Source of the DNA: Falsiroseomonas ponticola
GTDB taxonomy: Bacteria > Pseudomonadota > Alphaproteobacteria > Acetobacterales > Acetobacteraceae
NCBI RefSeq assembly: GCF_016805305.1
Contig: NZ_JAERQN010000002.1
Span: 310,001 to 374,000, forward strand
Length of the DNA: 64,000 nt
Direction: 5' to 3'
Below are positions 48,740 through 57,537 of the stretch, piece after piece (within the stretch, counting starts at the first letter, position 1; the number at the start of each line of letters is the position of its first letter). The notes beneath the pieces were generated by a model. That model was not told the origin of the DNA. It saw nothing but the letters and a program-made list of their open reading frames with translations, and did not search any database. Position numbers and translations under genes: made by a program.

Positions 48740-49681
48740 TCAGCCCGCCGGGCGGCGGGGGATGGGGGCGTGGCCGGGGGAGGGGGCGACGGGCTCGCCG
48801 GCGGGGGCCACGGGGGTGCCCGGCGGCGGCGGGCGGTTCATCATCGCGCCGGTCATGGGGATGAAATACACGCCCACATCCTTGCGGCTGCGCACGCGCC
48901 CATCCTCCTCCTTCGTGTAGATGTAGAGGAACTGGCCGCGCCGGAAGGGCTGGCCGATGGGGATCACGAGCCGCCCGCCCGGCCTCAGCTGCTGGATGAT
49001 CGCGGGCGGCACATATTGCGCGGCGCAGGTCACGATGATGGTGTCGAAGCCGCCCTCCACCTCCGGCCAGCCGAAGAAGCCGTCGCCGACCCGCGTCTCG
49101 ACATTGGTGTAGCCCAGCGGCTCGAAGATCCTGGAGACGCCGCGGCCCAGCGGCTCGATGATCTCGATCGAATACTGCTTGGCCACGATCCGCGATAGCA
49201 GCGCGGACTGGAAGCCGGACCCCGTGCCGATCTCCAGCACCACATGCTCGGGCTTCGGCGCGCAGACCTGCGTCATGTAGGCCTGGCCGAGATAGTCCGA
49301 CAGCGCGGAGCCGAAGCCGATCGACCAGGGCTTGGCCTCGCTCTCATAGGCATCGCCGAAGGAAGGCCGGCCGCCATCGTAGTTGTAGTGGAAATACTCG
49401 CGCGGCACCTCCGCGAAGGCGCGCAGCACCGCCGGGTCGGCCTCTCCCTGGAAGCGGGCCTTCAGGTAGTTCTCGATGCTGGCCAGCGCGCGCGCCTTGC
49501 GCTGCTGGATGGCCTGGAAGGTGGCGGCGGAGACCTCGCCATTGCGGCCGGAGGCGCGAAGCGCGGCGTTCATCGCCTCCCGCGTCCAGGCGGGCGCCTG
49601 CGCCCGCGCCACGGCGGGCAGGGCAAGGCCCCCGAGGCTGGCCGCCAGCAGCGCGCGGCGGTCGATCTTGAAGGCGGTCAT
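48740..49681 (-). CDS. Exported PCMT-like protein methyltransferase
   Basis: The 313-residue protein begins with a signal-like sequence (KIDRRALLAASLGGLALPAV), including an Arg-Arg pair suggesting Tat export. It has the SAM motif VVLEIGTGSGFQSALL and LVIPIGQPF of protein-L-isoaspartate O-methyltransferases. The usual ISQP active-site motif is not present; the equivalent segment reads SALSDYLGQAYM. Cytosolic PCMT repairs isoaspartyl residues; an exported form with an altered motif may act on envelope proteins or have a different role. The start overlaps the upstream gene stop (ATGA). Confidence 0.8.
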   Translation of the reverse strand: MTAFKIDRRALLAASLGGLALPAVARAQAPAWTREAMNAALRASGRNGEVSAATFQAIQQRKARALASIENYLKARFQGEADPAVLRAFAEVPREYFHYNYDGGRPSFGDAYESEAKPWSIGFGSALSDYLGQAYMTQVCAPKPEHVVLEIGTGSGFQSALLSRIVAKQYSIEIIEPLGRGVSRIFEPLGYTNVETRVGDGFFGWPEVEGGFDTIIVTCAAQYVPPAIIQQLRPGGRLVIPIGQPFRRGQFLYIYTKEEDGRVRSRKDVGVYFIPMTGAMMNRPPPPGTPVAPAGEPVAPSPGHAPIPRRPAG

Positions 49682-52053
49682 GCGGCGGCGCTCCGTGGCC
49701 AGGCGAGGGCCACGGCAAGGTAACAAGCCGCACCCGCCAGCAACAATGGCGCGATGCCGATTCCGTGAGCAATCAGGCTGGCGAGTGGCGTGGCGACCAC
49801 GGAAAAGGCCCCGTTCAGCGCCCAGGCCCAGGGCAGCAGCGCTGGCCCCTCCTGCCGGAAGCGGTCGAGGCCGAGCGGGAAGGGCATGCCCATCGCCAGC
49901 GAGAGCGGCGCCAGCAGCGCCACCAGCAGGCCGGCGCGCAGCGCGAAGGGCCAGTCCAGCGCGGCCGAGACGGCGGAAGGCAGCGCGAAGGCGGCCGCGA
50001 CCCCCAGCGCCAGCGCCACCAGCGCCGCCAGGCGCAGCGCGCGCCCGGGCTGCGCGACGCTGCCGGCGAGCATGGCGCCAACACCGGAAAAGACCAGCAT
50101 CGCCGTCAGCACCAGCGCGAAGCCGGCCGTGCGGTCCCCCAGCAGCAGCGCCGCCTGTTCGATCAGCGCGATCTCCACCATCAGGAAGCCGAGGCCGAGG
50201 GCGGGGAAGAAGACCAGCGCGCGCCCCATCATGGCCGGGCGCACCCTCAATGCACCGCGGGCCAGCAGCGGCAGCCCCGCCACCAGCAGGGCCAGCACCG
50301 CTGCCTGCGCCAGCACGGCGACGTTGACCAGCAGCCCGATCTCGGGCTGGGGCAGCACCTCCATCCGCTCGATCGCCGCGCCCACGGCGGGCAGGCGCAC
50401 CAGCGGGCTCAGCCAGGGGCGATCGGCCGTGAGCGGCGACCGGTCGAAGGCATCCTGCCGCGCCGTGCCGGCCAGCAGCGCCGCCGCCTCCTCCGCCACC
50501 GCATCCTCGGTCTGTGAGTCCGTGCCACCGCTGTCGAGGGAAACTGGCGACAGCTCGTTCCAGACCTCGCGCCCCGGCGGCAGGCCGGGCGCCCAGGAGA
50601 GGTCGAAGCTCCGCGCCTCCGCGAATGCGACCAGCTTCGCCACGCGCGCCTCGTCCAGCGCTTCGCGGGCCACCAGCACGCGGAGGTTCCAGGCGGAGCG
50701 GATGACGGCGAGATGCGCGGCGGGATCGGCAACGCCGGCCAGCAGCAGCGCGTCCCGCGCGGTCGCGATCACGCGCACCGCATAGGCCGGCAATTCGCGG
50801 ATGGAGACGGGGATGGAGAGCAGACCGCCCGCCTCCAGCTGCGCGAAGCGCGCCGCCATCGCCTCCCGCGTATAGGCGTGGCGGTTCTGGTCGTCGGCGC
50901 CGAGGAAATCGCCGCTGACATCGACCAGGTCGAAGCGCCCCGTGGCGCGCAGCGGATGCGCATCGGACAGCGTGACGCGCGGATCGGCCCGCATCGGCGG
51001 CACGGGGCCGAGCCCGTGGCGCAGCGCATCGCGCAGCATGGGCTCGGGCTCGATCACCGTGACATGGGCGGCACCCAGCGCCAGCGCCTCCGCAGGCCGG
51101 AAGCCGCCGGCGGCACCCAGCAGCAGCACACGCGGCGCGTCGAGCAGCGCATAGGGCGCGGCATCCAGCGCGCCGGGCGCATGGCCCGCCTCGGGCGGCA
51201 CCTGCATGGGCAGCGCCGCGATCCGGCTGCCGTCGCGGTACAGGCCATAGGCACGCGGCGGCGCGGGCAGGCCCATGGAGCCCGCATTGTTGGTGACGTC
51301 GGTGTCGAGGCGTTCGGTAAAATTGTCGAGCAGCTGGTAGAGGCCGCGCGGGCTGGTCCATTCGCCCAGCACCTGGCCGCCCTGCACGTTCAGCGGCGCG
51401 TAGATCGGCTTGTACTGGCTGACGGCGGGCGCGGCGAAGGCGAGGACGGCCGCTTCCGCCGCCACCAGCACCACCGCCGACGCCACCCGCCAGCGGATAC
51501 CCCCCGCCAGCGCCGTGGCCAGCGCCAGCAGCGGCAGCAGCGCCGGCACCAGCAGGAAGGGGTGGAGCGCCAGCATCAGCAGCAGCGCCGCCACGGCCCC
51601 CGCGCCGGCGCCGAGCAGGTCATAGCCATAGACCAGGCCGATCCGGTCCGCCCGCGCCACGAAGTTCAGCGAGACGGCGAGCCCCGCCAGGAAGAAGAAG
51701 GGGAACAGCGCCGCATAGTAGCCGAGGATGTTCTCGAGCTGCGGCCAGGCGGTCGCGGGGTTCTGCAGCTCCAGCGGATTGAACGGGTTCGCGCAGGCCG
51801 CGATCCATCCCGCCGCGCCCGCCACCAGCATCGCGAGCGGGAGTGCCGGCAGCAGCGTCGCCGCGCGCCGCAGGAAGGCTTCGCGCCCCAGCACCATCAC
51901 CACGCCGGAGACGGCGAAGCCCGTCATGGCGATGGAGATCACCCAGTAGCCATACTCCGAAAAACTCGCGACGGCGAAGAAGCGCGTCAGCGCGATCTCC
52001 ACCCCGACCGCCGCGGCGGAGAGGAGGAAGAGCGGCAGCAGCGCGCGCATCAT
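49678..52053 (-). CDS. Membrane protein with spermidine-synthase-like domain
   Basis: The 791-residue protein has about seven N-terminal helices, a soluble central region and a C-terminal block of about eight helices. The central part holds a Rossmann-like SAM/amine-binding segment (PRVLLLGAAGGFRPAEALAL, then HVTVIEPEPMLRDAL and FDLVDVSGDFLGADDQN), like the spermidine synthase domain of membrane-fused homologues. Function is unknown. It sits between the exported hydrolase and the exported PCMT-like gene with four-base overlaps on both sides, suggesting a shared envelope task. Confidence 0.75.
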   Translation of the reverse strand: MMRALLPLFLLSAAAVGVEIALTRFFAVASFSEYGYWVISIAMTGFAVSGVVMVLGREAFLRRAATLLPALPLAMLVAGAAGWIAACANPFNPLELQNPATAWPQLENILGYYAALFPFFFLAGLAVSLNFVARADRIGLVYGYDLLGAGAGAVAALLLMLALHPFLLVPALLPLLALATALAGGIRWRVASAVVLVAAEAAVLAFAAPAVSQYKPIYAPLNVQGGQVLGEWTSPRGLYQLLDNFTERLDTDVTNNAGSMGLPAPPRAYGLYRDGSRIAALPMQVPPEAGHAPGALDAAPYALLDAPRVLLLGAAGGFRPAEALALGAAHVTVIEPEPMLRDALRHGLGPVPPMRADPRVTLSDAHPLRATGRFDLVDVSGDFLGADDQNRHAYTREAMAARFAQLEAGGLLSIPVSIRELPAYAVRVIATARDALLLAGVADPAAHLAVIRSAWNLRVLVAREALDEARVAKLVAFAEARSFDLSWAPGLPPGREVWNELSPVSLDSGGTDSQTEDAVAEEAAALLAGTARQDAFDRSPLTADRPWLSPLVRLPAVGAAIERMEVLPQPEIGLLVNVAVLAQAAVLALLVAGLPLLARGALRVRPAMMGRALVFFPALGLGFLMVEIALIEQAALLLGDRTAGFALVLTAMLVFSGVGAMLAGSVAQPGRALRLAALVALALGVAAAFALPSAVSAALDWPFALRAGLLVALLAPLSLAMGMPFPLGLDRFRQEGPALLPWAWALNGAFSVVATPLASLIAHGIGIAPLLLAGAACYLAVALAWPRSAAA

Positions 52054-52922
52054 GCGAAGGCGGCCTCGCGCGCCATGAAGCTTTCCATGCGCGTGTTGAA
52101 GCGCGCGGCGGCATCCACGAACAGCGCGTGGCCCGCATCCTCGTAGATGTCGATGCTGGCCGCGGCATGCTTCTGCGCCACGAGCTGCGCCTGGCCGCGG
52201 AAGCGCGGCGTGACGGCGTAGAGCACGGGCCGGCGCGTGGAATACAGCGTGTTGCGCCAGAACTCCCGCGGGCGGGCGTAGGAGAGGAGGCGGATGCTGT
52301 CCTCCACCCGCATGCGCTGCGCATCCCGCGCCAGCCTGTCGAGCCAGGCGGGATCGCGCGGCGTGCGGAACATGCTGGCGACGAAGCCCCGTACCGTCGC
52401 ATCCCGGTTCGCGCGCAGGTTCTGCACGAAGCGGCCATTGCCGGCGGGCGGTGGATCGCCCTCCCCCACCGAATTGTCGATCAGCACCAGCCCCGCCAGC
52501 CGTGCATCGCCCGCCTGGTCCAGCCAGGACAGCGCATCCAGCACGCCGAGCGACCAGCCCGCCAGCACGATGCGCCCGGGGCCGAGATGCGGCAGCAGCT
52601 CCGCGATGTCCCGCCCGCGCCGCGTGGGCTCGTAGCCCGAGGGCGCGACCTGGGACTGCCCCTGCCCGCGGGGGTCCAGCACCACCACGCGGTAGCGCTG
52701 CGCCAGCTGTTCGATCTGCGGCGTGAAGATCCAGGCCGGCATGCACCAGCCCGGCACGAAGACCACGGTCGGCCCCGCGCCCGCTTCCAGGAAATGCATC
52801 CGCGTCTGGTCGGAGGCGACGAAATAGCGGCTGGTCGCCTGCGGCTGCGCCCGCGCCGTGGCGGCGAGCAGGGCTGGCGCCGCCAGCAGGCCGCGCCGCG
52901 TGAATCCCCCGGCGAAGCCCAT
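52050..52922 (-). CDS. Exported alpha/beta hydrolase
   Basis: The 290-residue precursor starts MGFAGGFTRRGLLAAPALLA, a possible Tat signal, with GGGGGA eight bases before ATG 52922. It has VVFVPGWCMPAWIF, DPRGQGQSQ, nucleophile Ser in LAGWSLGVLDAL and catalytic His in EDAGHALFVDAA. It is probably an esterase or lipase-like enzyme acting in the periplasm. It is the first gene of a three-gene operon. The longer frame to 53000 lacks a signal. Confidence 0.85.
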   Translation of the reverse strand: MGFAGGFTRRGLLAAPALLAATARAQPQATSRYFVASDQTRMHFLEAGAGPTVVFVPGWCMPAWIFTPQIEQLAQRYRVVVLDPRGQGQSQVAPSGYEPTRRGRDIAELLPHLGPGRIVLAGWSLGVLDALSWLDQAGDARLAGLVLIDNSVGEGDPPPAGNGRFVQNLRANRDATVRGFVASMFRTPRDPAWLDRLARDAQRMRVEDSIRLLSYARPREFWRNTLYSTRRPVLYAVTPRFRGQAQLVAQKHAAASIDIYEDAGHALFVDAAARFNTRMESFMAREAAFA

Positions 52923-52953
52923 GCGCGATTCCCCCGACCCTGTCGCCGAAGCC

Positions 52954-53532
52954 TTACCCCCCGATGCGGCTGTCGATCCAGTCCCGCCGCGTCGCGGCAT
53001 AGAGGAGGTGGTGGCGCAGCGGATGGCCCTCCGCCAGGCGCGGATGGTCGAAGCTGCCTTCCCGCTTCATGCCGAGCTTCTCCATCAGCGACCAGGACGG
53101 CACATTGGCCGGCGGCGTGAAGGCGACGATGCGATCCAGCCCCGCGGGGCCGAAGCCATAGGCCAGCGCCACGCGCGCCGCCTCCTCCGCCAGGCCGCGG
53201 CGCTGGAAGCGCGTCGCGATGCGCCAGCCGATCTCGGTCTCGGGCCTGGCGGGGTCGTTGAAGGGCGCGTCGAAGGCCACGGGTTGCAGGCCGACCACGC
53301 CGACCATGCCTTCGTTCTTCAGCTCCACCACCCAGAAGCCGTAGCCGCGATCCCCGAACAGGCTGGCGATGCGGTGGCCCCAGGCATCGCTTTCCGCGCG
53401 GTCATGGACATTGGCGAAGAAGCGCATCGCCTCCGGATCGCCATTGATGGCGAAGAGGGGGTCGAGGTCCTCCGGCAGCCGCCAGGGGCGGAGCAGGACG
53501 CGCGGGCCGTGCAGCGTGACGGGGGCGGTCAT
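52954..53532 (-). CDS. GNAT-family N-acetyltransferase (RimJ/RimL type)
   Basis: The 192-residue protein starts MTAPVTLHGPRVLLRPWRLP and contains the acetyl-CoA-binding segment EIGWRIATRFQRRGLAEEAA and NVPSWSLMEKLGMKREGSFD, typical of RimJ/RimL-like acetyltransferases. The substrate is unknown. It is last in a four-gene overlapping operon; ATG 53532 overlaps the upstream stop (ATGA). Confidence 0.88.
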   Translation of the reverse strand: MTAPVTLHGPRVLLRPWRLPEDLDPLFAINGDPEAMRFFANVHDRAESDAWGHRIASLFGDRGYGFWVVELKNEGMVGVVGLQPVAFDAPFNDPARPETEIGWRIATRFQRRGLAEEAARVALAYGFGPAGLDRIVAFTPPANVPSWSLMEKLGMKREGSFDHPRLAEGHPLRHHLLYAATRRDWIDSRIGG

Positions 53533-54140
53533 GCCGGGCCGGGCTTCCGCCCATCGGTCAGCGCGGGCAGGGGCGCGCCGCCGCCGGCGGGCGGCCACCA
53601 GAAGCCGCTGCCCGGCAGTTCCTTGCGCACGGCTTCCTGCGCCTCCCGCCGCAGATCCTCGTCCGGGCTCGTCTCATCCTCCCCGTTCAGCTGGACATGG
53701 CGGTCGTAGAAGGTGTCGTAGCGCTTGCGGTGGTCGTCGGTGATGCTGCCGGCCTGGCGGATGGCGAAGGCCAGCTTCTTCAGCGCGAAGAAATTCGCGT
53801 GGTAGCCCTGCTGCTGCCGGGTGAAGATCTCGATCCGCTTGCCCGGCGCGCGCAGCGGCTTCACCACCGCCGCCAGCGCCGCGACCAGCGCCAGGCCCTG
53901 CCACACCACCTGCCCCGCCCCCTGGTTCCACAGCGCCAGCGCGCCGATGCCGGATCCGCTGGCCGTCACCGCCGTCGTCACCTCCAGCAGGAAGGCCTCC
54001 TTCTGCAGGCTCCGCAGCCGCCCGCCATAGTAGATCGCGTTCATGCGCGAGGTGCATTGCAGTTCGTAGATCGCGGTCAGCAGCCCGATATCGGCGTCGG
54101 GCCAGGGCGCGGGGGCGGGTGGCGCGGTGGTGGTGCTCAT
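53529..54140 (-). CDS. Two-helix membrane protein, possible SLATT/DUF4231 relative
   Basis: The 203-residue protein has two predicted membrane helices (about residues 50-70 and 78-95) between a helical N-terminus and a charged helical C-terminus. The layout, two central helices flanked by coiled coil, resembles SLATT/DUF4231 effector-type proteins, but the match is only by architecture. Neighbours are a lipoprotein and an acetyltransferase, not a conflict system. ATG 54140 overlaps the lipoprotein stop. Confidence 0.55.
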   Translation of the reverse strand: MSTTTAPPAPAPWPDADIGLLTAIYELQCTSRMNAIYYGGRLRSLQKEAFLLEVTTAVTASGSGIGALALWNQGAGQVVWQGLALVAALAAVVKPLRAPGKRIEIFTRQQQGYHANFFALKKLAFAIRQAGSITDDHRKRYDTFYDRHVQLNGEDETSPDEDLRREAQEAVRKELPGSGFWWPPAGGGAPLPALTDGRKPGPA

Positions 54141-54307
54141 CGGGGGATTCCGCGGCCAGGGGGATCGATGATCCAGGGGGAGGGCGCCTCGATGCTGAGG
54201 CTGGGCGGCGCCGCCGCCGGTGCCGGGCCGCCGCGGCAGGCCGAGAGGGGCAGCGCCAGGGCGACCAGGCCGATCGCGATCCGCCAGGGCAAGGCCGGGC
54301 GGCTCAT
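54137..54307 (-). CDS. Small lipoprotein
   Basis: The 56-residue product has a signal peptide and a lipobox LSAC (residues 21-24), with a mature region of about 33 residues rich in Pro and Ala. No domain is recognised. It overlaps both neighbours by four bases. Being so small and sitting in a tight operon, it may help anchor or tune its partners; that is a guess. Confidence 0.6.
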   Translation of the reverse strand: MSRPALPWRIAIGLVALALPLSACRGGPAPAAAPPSLSIEAPSPWIIDPPGRGIPR

Positions 54308-54528
54308 GGCTCCGCGCTCCCCGCGGGCGGCTTCAGGCCCCAGGGTTCCTCCGGCTCGATGCTGGCCACGGCTTCCGGCGCCGCCTCCTCCCAAGCCCCG
54401 GCCGCCGGCGCCGCGGCCGCGCCGCCCAGCAGCCCCTCCAGCGCCGCGACGCGGGCGCGGAGTTCGGCGATCTCGGCACGGAGCGCCGCGATCTCCTCCA
54501 AGGGGTCCGGGGCGCCTGGCGCGGCCAT
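54304..54528 (-). CDS. Small coiled-coil protein
   Basis: The 74-residue protein has one strong heptad segment (EEIAALRAEIAELRARVAAL, about residues 11-30), then an Ala/Glu/Pro tail. ATG 54528 is preferred because AAGGA lies nine bases upstream. No function can be assigned. It begins a four-gene operon in which every pair overlaps. Confidence 0.5.
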   Translation of the reverse strand: MAAPGAPDPLEEIAALRAEIAELRARVAALEGLLGGAAAAPAAGAWEEAAPEAVASIEPEEPWGLKPPAGSAEP

Positions 54529-54671
54529 GGGGGGCGATCCTTGCCTGTCCGGATCCATCCTAGGCATGCCGCGCGCCGGCTTGAACAGGGGGTCTTCGGC
54601 CAGGCCGGAGGGGGGCAGGTTGGCGCGCCGCGCCGGGGGGACTAGGTTCCGCGCCGGGAAGGAGCCGCCCC

Positions 54672-55544
54672 ATGACCCCCACCGTTGATCGCCTGGCCGC
54701 CAGCGTGCCCGATGGGGCGCTGATCGCCCTGCCGCCGGACAATTCGCTGCCTTCCGTGGCGCTCGCCCGGGCGCTGATCCGCCGCGGCGCCCGCAACCTC
54801 CGCCTGCTCGGCGTTCCCGTCTCCGGCTTCGCGACCGACCTGCTGGTCGGCGCGGGCTGCGTGGCGGAGATCGAGACCAGCGCGGTCAGCCTGGGCGAGG
54901 CCGGCTTCGCGCCGCGCTTCACCCAGGCGCTGAAGGCCGGCGCCATCACCGTGCGGGACGCCACCTGCCCGGCCATCCACACCATGCTCCAGGCCGCCGA
55001 GAAGGGCGTGCCCTTCATGCCGCTGCGCGGCCTGATCGGGTCCGACATCCTGGCCCATCGCCCGGACTGGATGGTGATCGACAATCCCTTCGCGGGGGGC
55101 GGCGATCCGCCCTCCGCCGGAGGCGGCGATCCGCCCTCCGCCGGAGGCGGCGATCCGATCGTCCTGCTGCCCGCCCGCCAGCCCGACATCGCGCTGATCC
55201 ATGGCGTGATGGCGGATGAGGCGGGCAATGTCTGGACCGGCCGGCGGCGCGAATTGGCCACGCTCTCCCACGCCTCGAAGCGCGTGCTGGCGACGGTGGA
55301 GCGGATGGTCCCCGGCGACATGCTGGAGGATGAGCGCCTGGCGCCGGGCTGCATCAGCGGCACCTATATCGAGGCCGTGGCGGTGGCGGAGCGCGGCGCC
55401 TGGCCGGTCGCGCTGCTCGACGAATACGGCTTCGATGCCGCCCATGTCGCGGAATACGCCCGCCTCGCGAAGACGGAGGCGGGCTTCCGGGAGTACCTCG
55501 ACCGCTACGTCTTCAACACGGCCGTCGCGAGGGCCGCGGAATGA
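54672..55544 (+). CDS. Family I CoA-transferase alpha subunit-like
   Basis: The 290-residue protein resembles glutaconate/3-oxoacid CoA-transferase alpha subunits (including IpdA-type): SVPDGALIALPPDNSLPSVA, LIHGVMADEAGNVWTGRRR and LDEYGFD. An in-frame 24-bp tandem repeat inserts GGGDPPSA units at about residues 143-162. The next gene overlaps by ATGA and encodes the beta subunit. Substrate is unknown. Confidence 0.82.
   Translation: MTPTVDRLAASVPDGALIALPPDNSLPSVALARALIRRGARNLRLLGVPVSGFATDLLVGAGCVAEIETSAVSLGEAGFAPRFTQALKAGAITVRDATCPAIHTMLQAAEKGVPFMPLRGLIGSDILAHRPDWMVIDNPFAGGGDPPSAGGGDPPSAGGGDPIVLLPARQPDIALIHGVMADEAGNVWTGRRRELATLSHASKRVLATVERMVPGDMLEDERLAPGCISGTYIEAVAVAERGAWPVALLDEYGFDAAHVAEYARLAKTEAGFREYLDRYVFNTAVARAAE
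55098..55156 (+). repeat. In-frame 24-bp tandem repeat in the CoA-transferase gene
   Basis: The unit GGCGGCGATCC plus 13 more bases occurs at 55098-55121 and 55122-55145, with an 11-base third copy at 55146-55156. Each copy encodes GGDPPSAG, so copy changes stay in frame. Confidence 0.9.
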
Positions 55545-56290
55545 GCATCCAGCCGGAGGAACGCCTGGCCGCGGCACTCGCGCGCCTGATCCTCGACCCC
55601 GCCGCGCCCCCCGCCCGCCACATCGCGGTCGGCGCGGCCTCTCCCATCCCCGCCGCCGCCTGCTGGCTGGTGCGGAAATCGGGGCATCCCGTGCGCCTCT
55701 CCCTGCTGCACAAGCGCAGCGGAAACCCCTTCACGGAGGGATCGCGCGAACTCTTCGACCTGACGGGGCAGGGGCGGATCGACCTGTTCTTCCTCGGCGG
55801 CGGGCAGATCGACGGCCAGGCCAACCTCAACCTGGTCGGCACCGGCGAATGGCCCGGCACAGGCGTCCGCTTCCCCGGCAGCTTCGGCTCCGCCTTCATG
55901 TATTTCATGACGCCGCGGACGATCCTGTTCCGGGAGGAGCATTCGCCCCGCGTGCTGGTGCCGCGCGTGGACAACATCTCCGCCCCCGGCGTCTCGGCGC
56001 CCGGCGTCTTCCGCCGCGGCACCGCCCAGGCGCTGGTGACGGGGAAATGCGTCTTCACCTTCGATGCCGCCAGCGCGCGCTTCACCCTCGCCAGCCTGCA
56101 TCCCGGCGAGACGGTGGAGAGCATCCGCGCCGCGACGGGCTTCGACTTCGACGTGCCCGCCGCGGTTCCGGCCACGCCGGATCCGACGCCCGATGAACTC
56201 TCGCTTCTCCGCGGCCCCGTCTGCGACGAGATGCTGGAAACCTACCCCGACTTCTGTGCCCGCGTTTTTGCAAGGAAAGCCGCCGCATGA
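55541..56290 (+). CDS. Family I CoA-transferase beta subunit-like
   Basis: The 249-residue protein carries the beta-subunit motif LFFLGGGQIDGQANLNLVG and the Rossmann-like PIPAAACWLVRKSGH. The Glu of the classical SENG motif is not obvious, as in some IpdB-type members, so it may be a hydrolase rather than a transferase. It is coupled to the alpha gene by ATGA and to the CaiB-like gene by ATGA. Confidence 0.82.
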   Translation: MSIQPEERLAAALARLILDPAAPPARHIAVGAASPIPAAACWLVRKSGHPVRLSLLHKRSGNPFTEGSRELFDLTGQGRIDLFFLGGGQIDGQANLNLVGTGEWPGTGVRFPGSFGSAFMYFMTPRTILFREEHSPRVLVPRVDNISAPGVSAPGVFRRGTAQALVTGKCVFTFDAASARFTLASLHPGETVESIRAATGFDFDVPAAVPATPDPTPDELSLLRGPVCDEMLETYPDFCARVFARKAAA

Positions 56291-57537
56291 CGGATGCCGT
56301 CCCCACCCCCGAAGGCCCCCATGCTGGCGGCAAGGGCCTGGCGAAATCCGCCGGTGCCCTGGCCGGGCTGAAGGTCATCGACCTGACGCGCGTCCTCGGC
56401 GGCCCCTACTGCACCATGATCCTCTCCGACCACGGGGCGGAGGTGGTGAAGATCGAGCCGCCCCAGGGCGACGAGGTGCGCGACTGGGGCCCCCCCTTCG
56501 TGGAGGGATCGGCCAGCTACTTCATCGGCGTGAACCGCAACAAGCGGTCCCTCGCCCTCGACCTCGGCAAGCCGGAAGGCCGCGCCGTGCTGATGCGCCT
56601 GCTGGAAGGCGCCGATGTGCTGATCGAGAACTACAAGCCCGGCGCCATGGAGAAGTGGGGCATGGGCTATGCCGATGTCCTGTCCAAGCGTTTTCCGACG
56701 CTGGTGCATTGCCGCGTCTCGGGCTTCGGCCCGGATGGCCCGCTGGGCGCCCTGCCGGGCTATGACGCGGTCATCCAGGCCATGGTCGGGCTCATGTCCA
56801 TCAACGGCAATGCGGAGACGGGGCCCCTGCGGATGGGCACGCCGATCGTCGACCTCGCCACCGGCCTCTATTCCGCGATCGGCATCCTGATGGCGCTGCA
56901 GGAACGCAACCGCAGCGGCCAGGGCCAGTTCCTGGACATGAGCCTGCACGATTGCGGCATGGCGCTGCTGCACCCGCAGGCCGCCAACTACTTCCTCAAC
57001 GACCGCCGCCCCAAGGCCACGGGCAACCCGCACCCCAACATCAGCCCCTACTCCAAGTACCGCACCGCGACCTGCGAGGTCTTCCTGGCCGTCGGCAACG
57101 ACCCCGCCTTCCGCAAGTTCTGCGACTTCCTTTCGCTGAAGTCGCTGCCGGACGATGCGCGGTTCCGCACCAATGGCGACCGCCTGGCCAATCGCGACCA
57201 GCTGACCGAGATCATCGAGGCGCGGCTGGCGGCGGAGGATGGCCACGCGCTCTGCGACCGCCTCCTCAAGGCCGGCGTGCCCGCCGGGCCCGTGCTGCAT
57301 GTGGACGAGGCGATGAATGCGGCCCATACCGCACATCGCGAGATGGTGACGGAGCTTGGCGCCTATAGAGGCCTCGGCACGCCCATCAAGATGAGCCGCA
57401 CGCCCGGCGGCACCCGTGCCGCCCCGCCGCGGTTCAACGAACATGGCGACGACATCCTGGCCCGCCACGGCTTCACGGCGGATGAGGTGAACGAGTTGAA
57501 AGCGAAGGGAATCGTGGTGGGCACGCGGCGTACATGA
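56287..57537 (+). CDS. CaiB/BaiF family III CoA-transferase
   Basis: The 416-residue protein has the family III features: LKVIDLTRVLGGPYCTMILS, EVVKIEPPQGDEVRDWGPPF, and the catalytic Asp in TPIVDLATGLYSAIG, followed by QGQFLDMSLHDCGMALL. It transfers CoA between carboxylic acids. Its presence with a family I pair in one operon is unusual and points to degradation of a CoA-activated acid. Confidence 0.9.
   Translation: MTDAVPTPEGPHAGGKGLAKSAGALAGLKVIDLTRVLGGPYCTMILSDHGAEVVKIEPPQGDEVRDWGPPFVEGSASYFIGVNRNKRSLALDLGKPEGRAVLMRLLEGADVLIENYKPGAMEKWGMGYADVLSKRFPTLVHCRVSGFGPDGPLGALPGYDAVIQAMVGLMSINGNAETGPLRMGTPIVDLATGLYSAIGILMALQERNRSGQGQFLDMSLHDCGMALLHPQAANYFLNDRRPKATGNPHPNISPYSKYRTATCEVFLAVGNDPAFRKFCDFLSLKSLPDDARFRTNGDRLANRDQLTEIIEARLAAEDGHALCDRLLKAGVPAGPVLHVDEAMNAAHTAHREMVTELGAYRGLGTPIKMSRTPGGTRAAPPRFNEHGDDILARHGFTADEVNELKAKGIVVGTRRT

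Noticed and set aside
55098..55156. A CRISPR-like or regulatory direct repeat
   Set aside because: Only two and a half copies of a 24-bp unit lie inside an open frame and keep it. There are no spacers.
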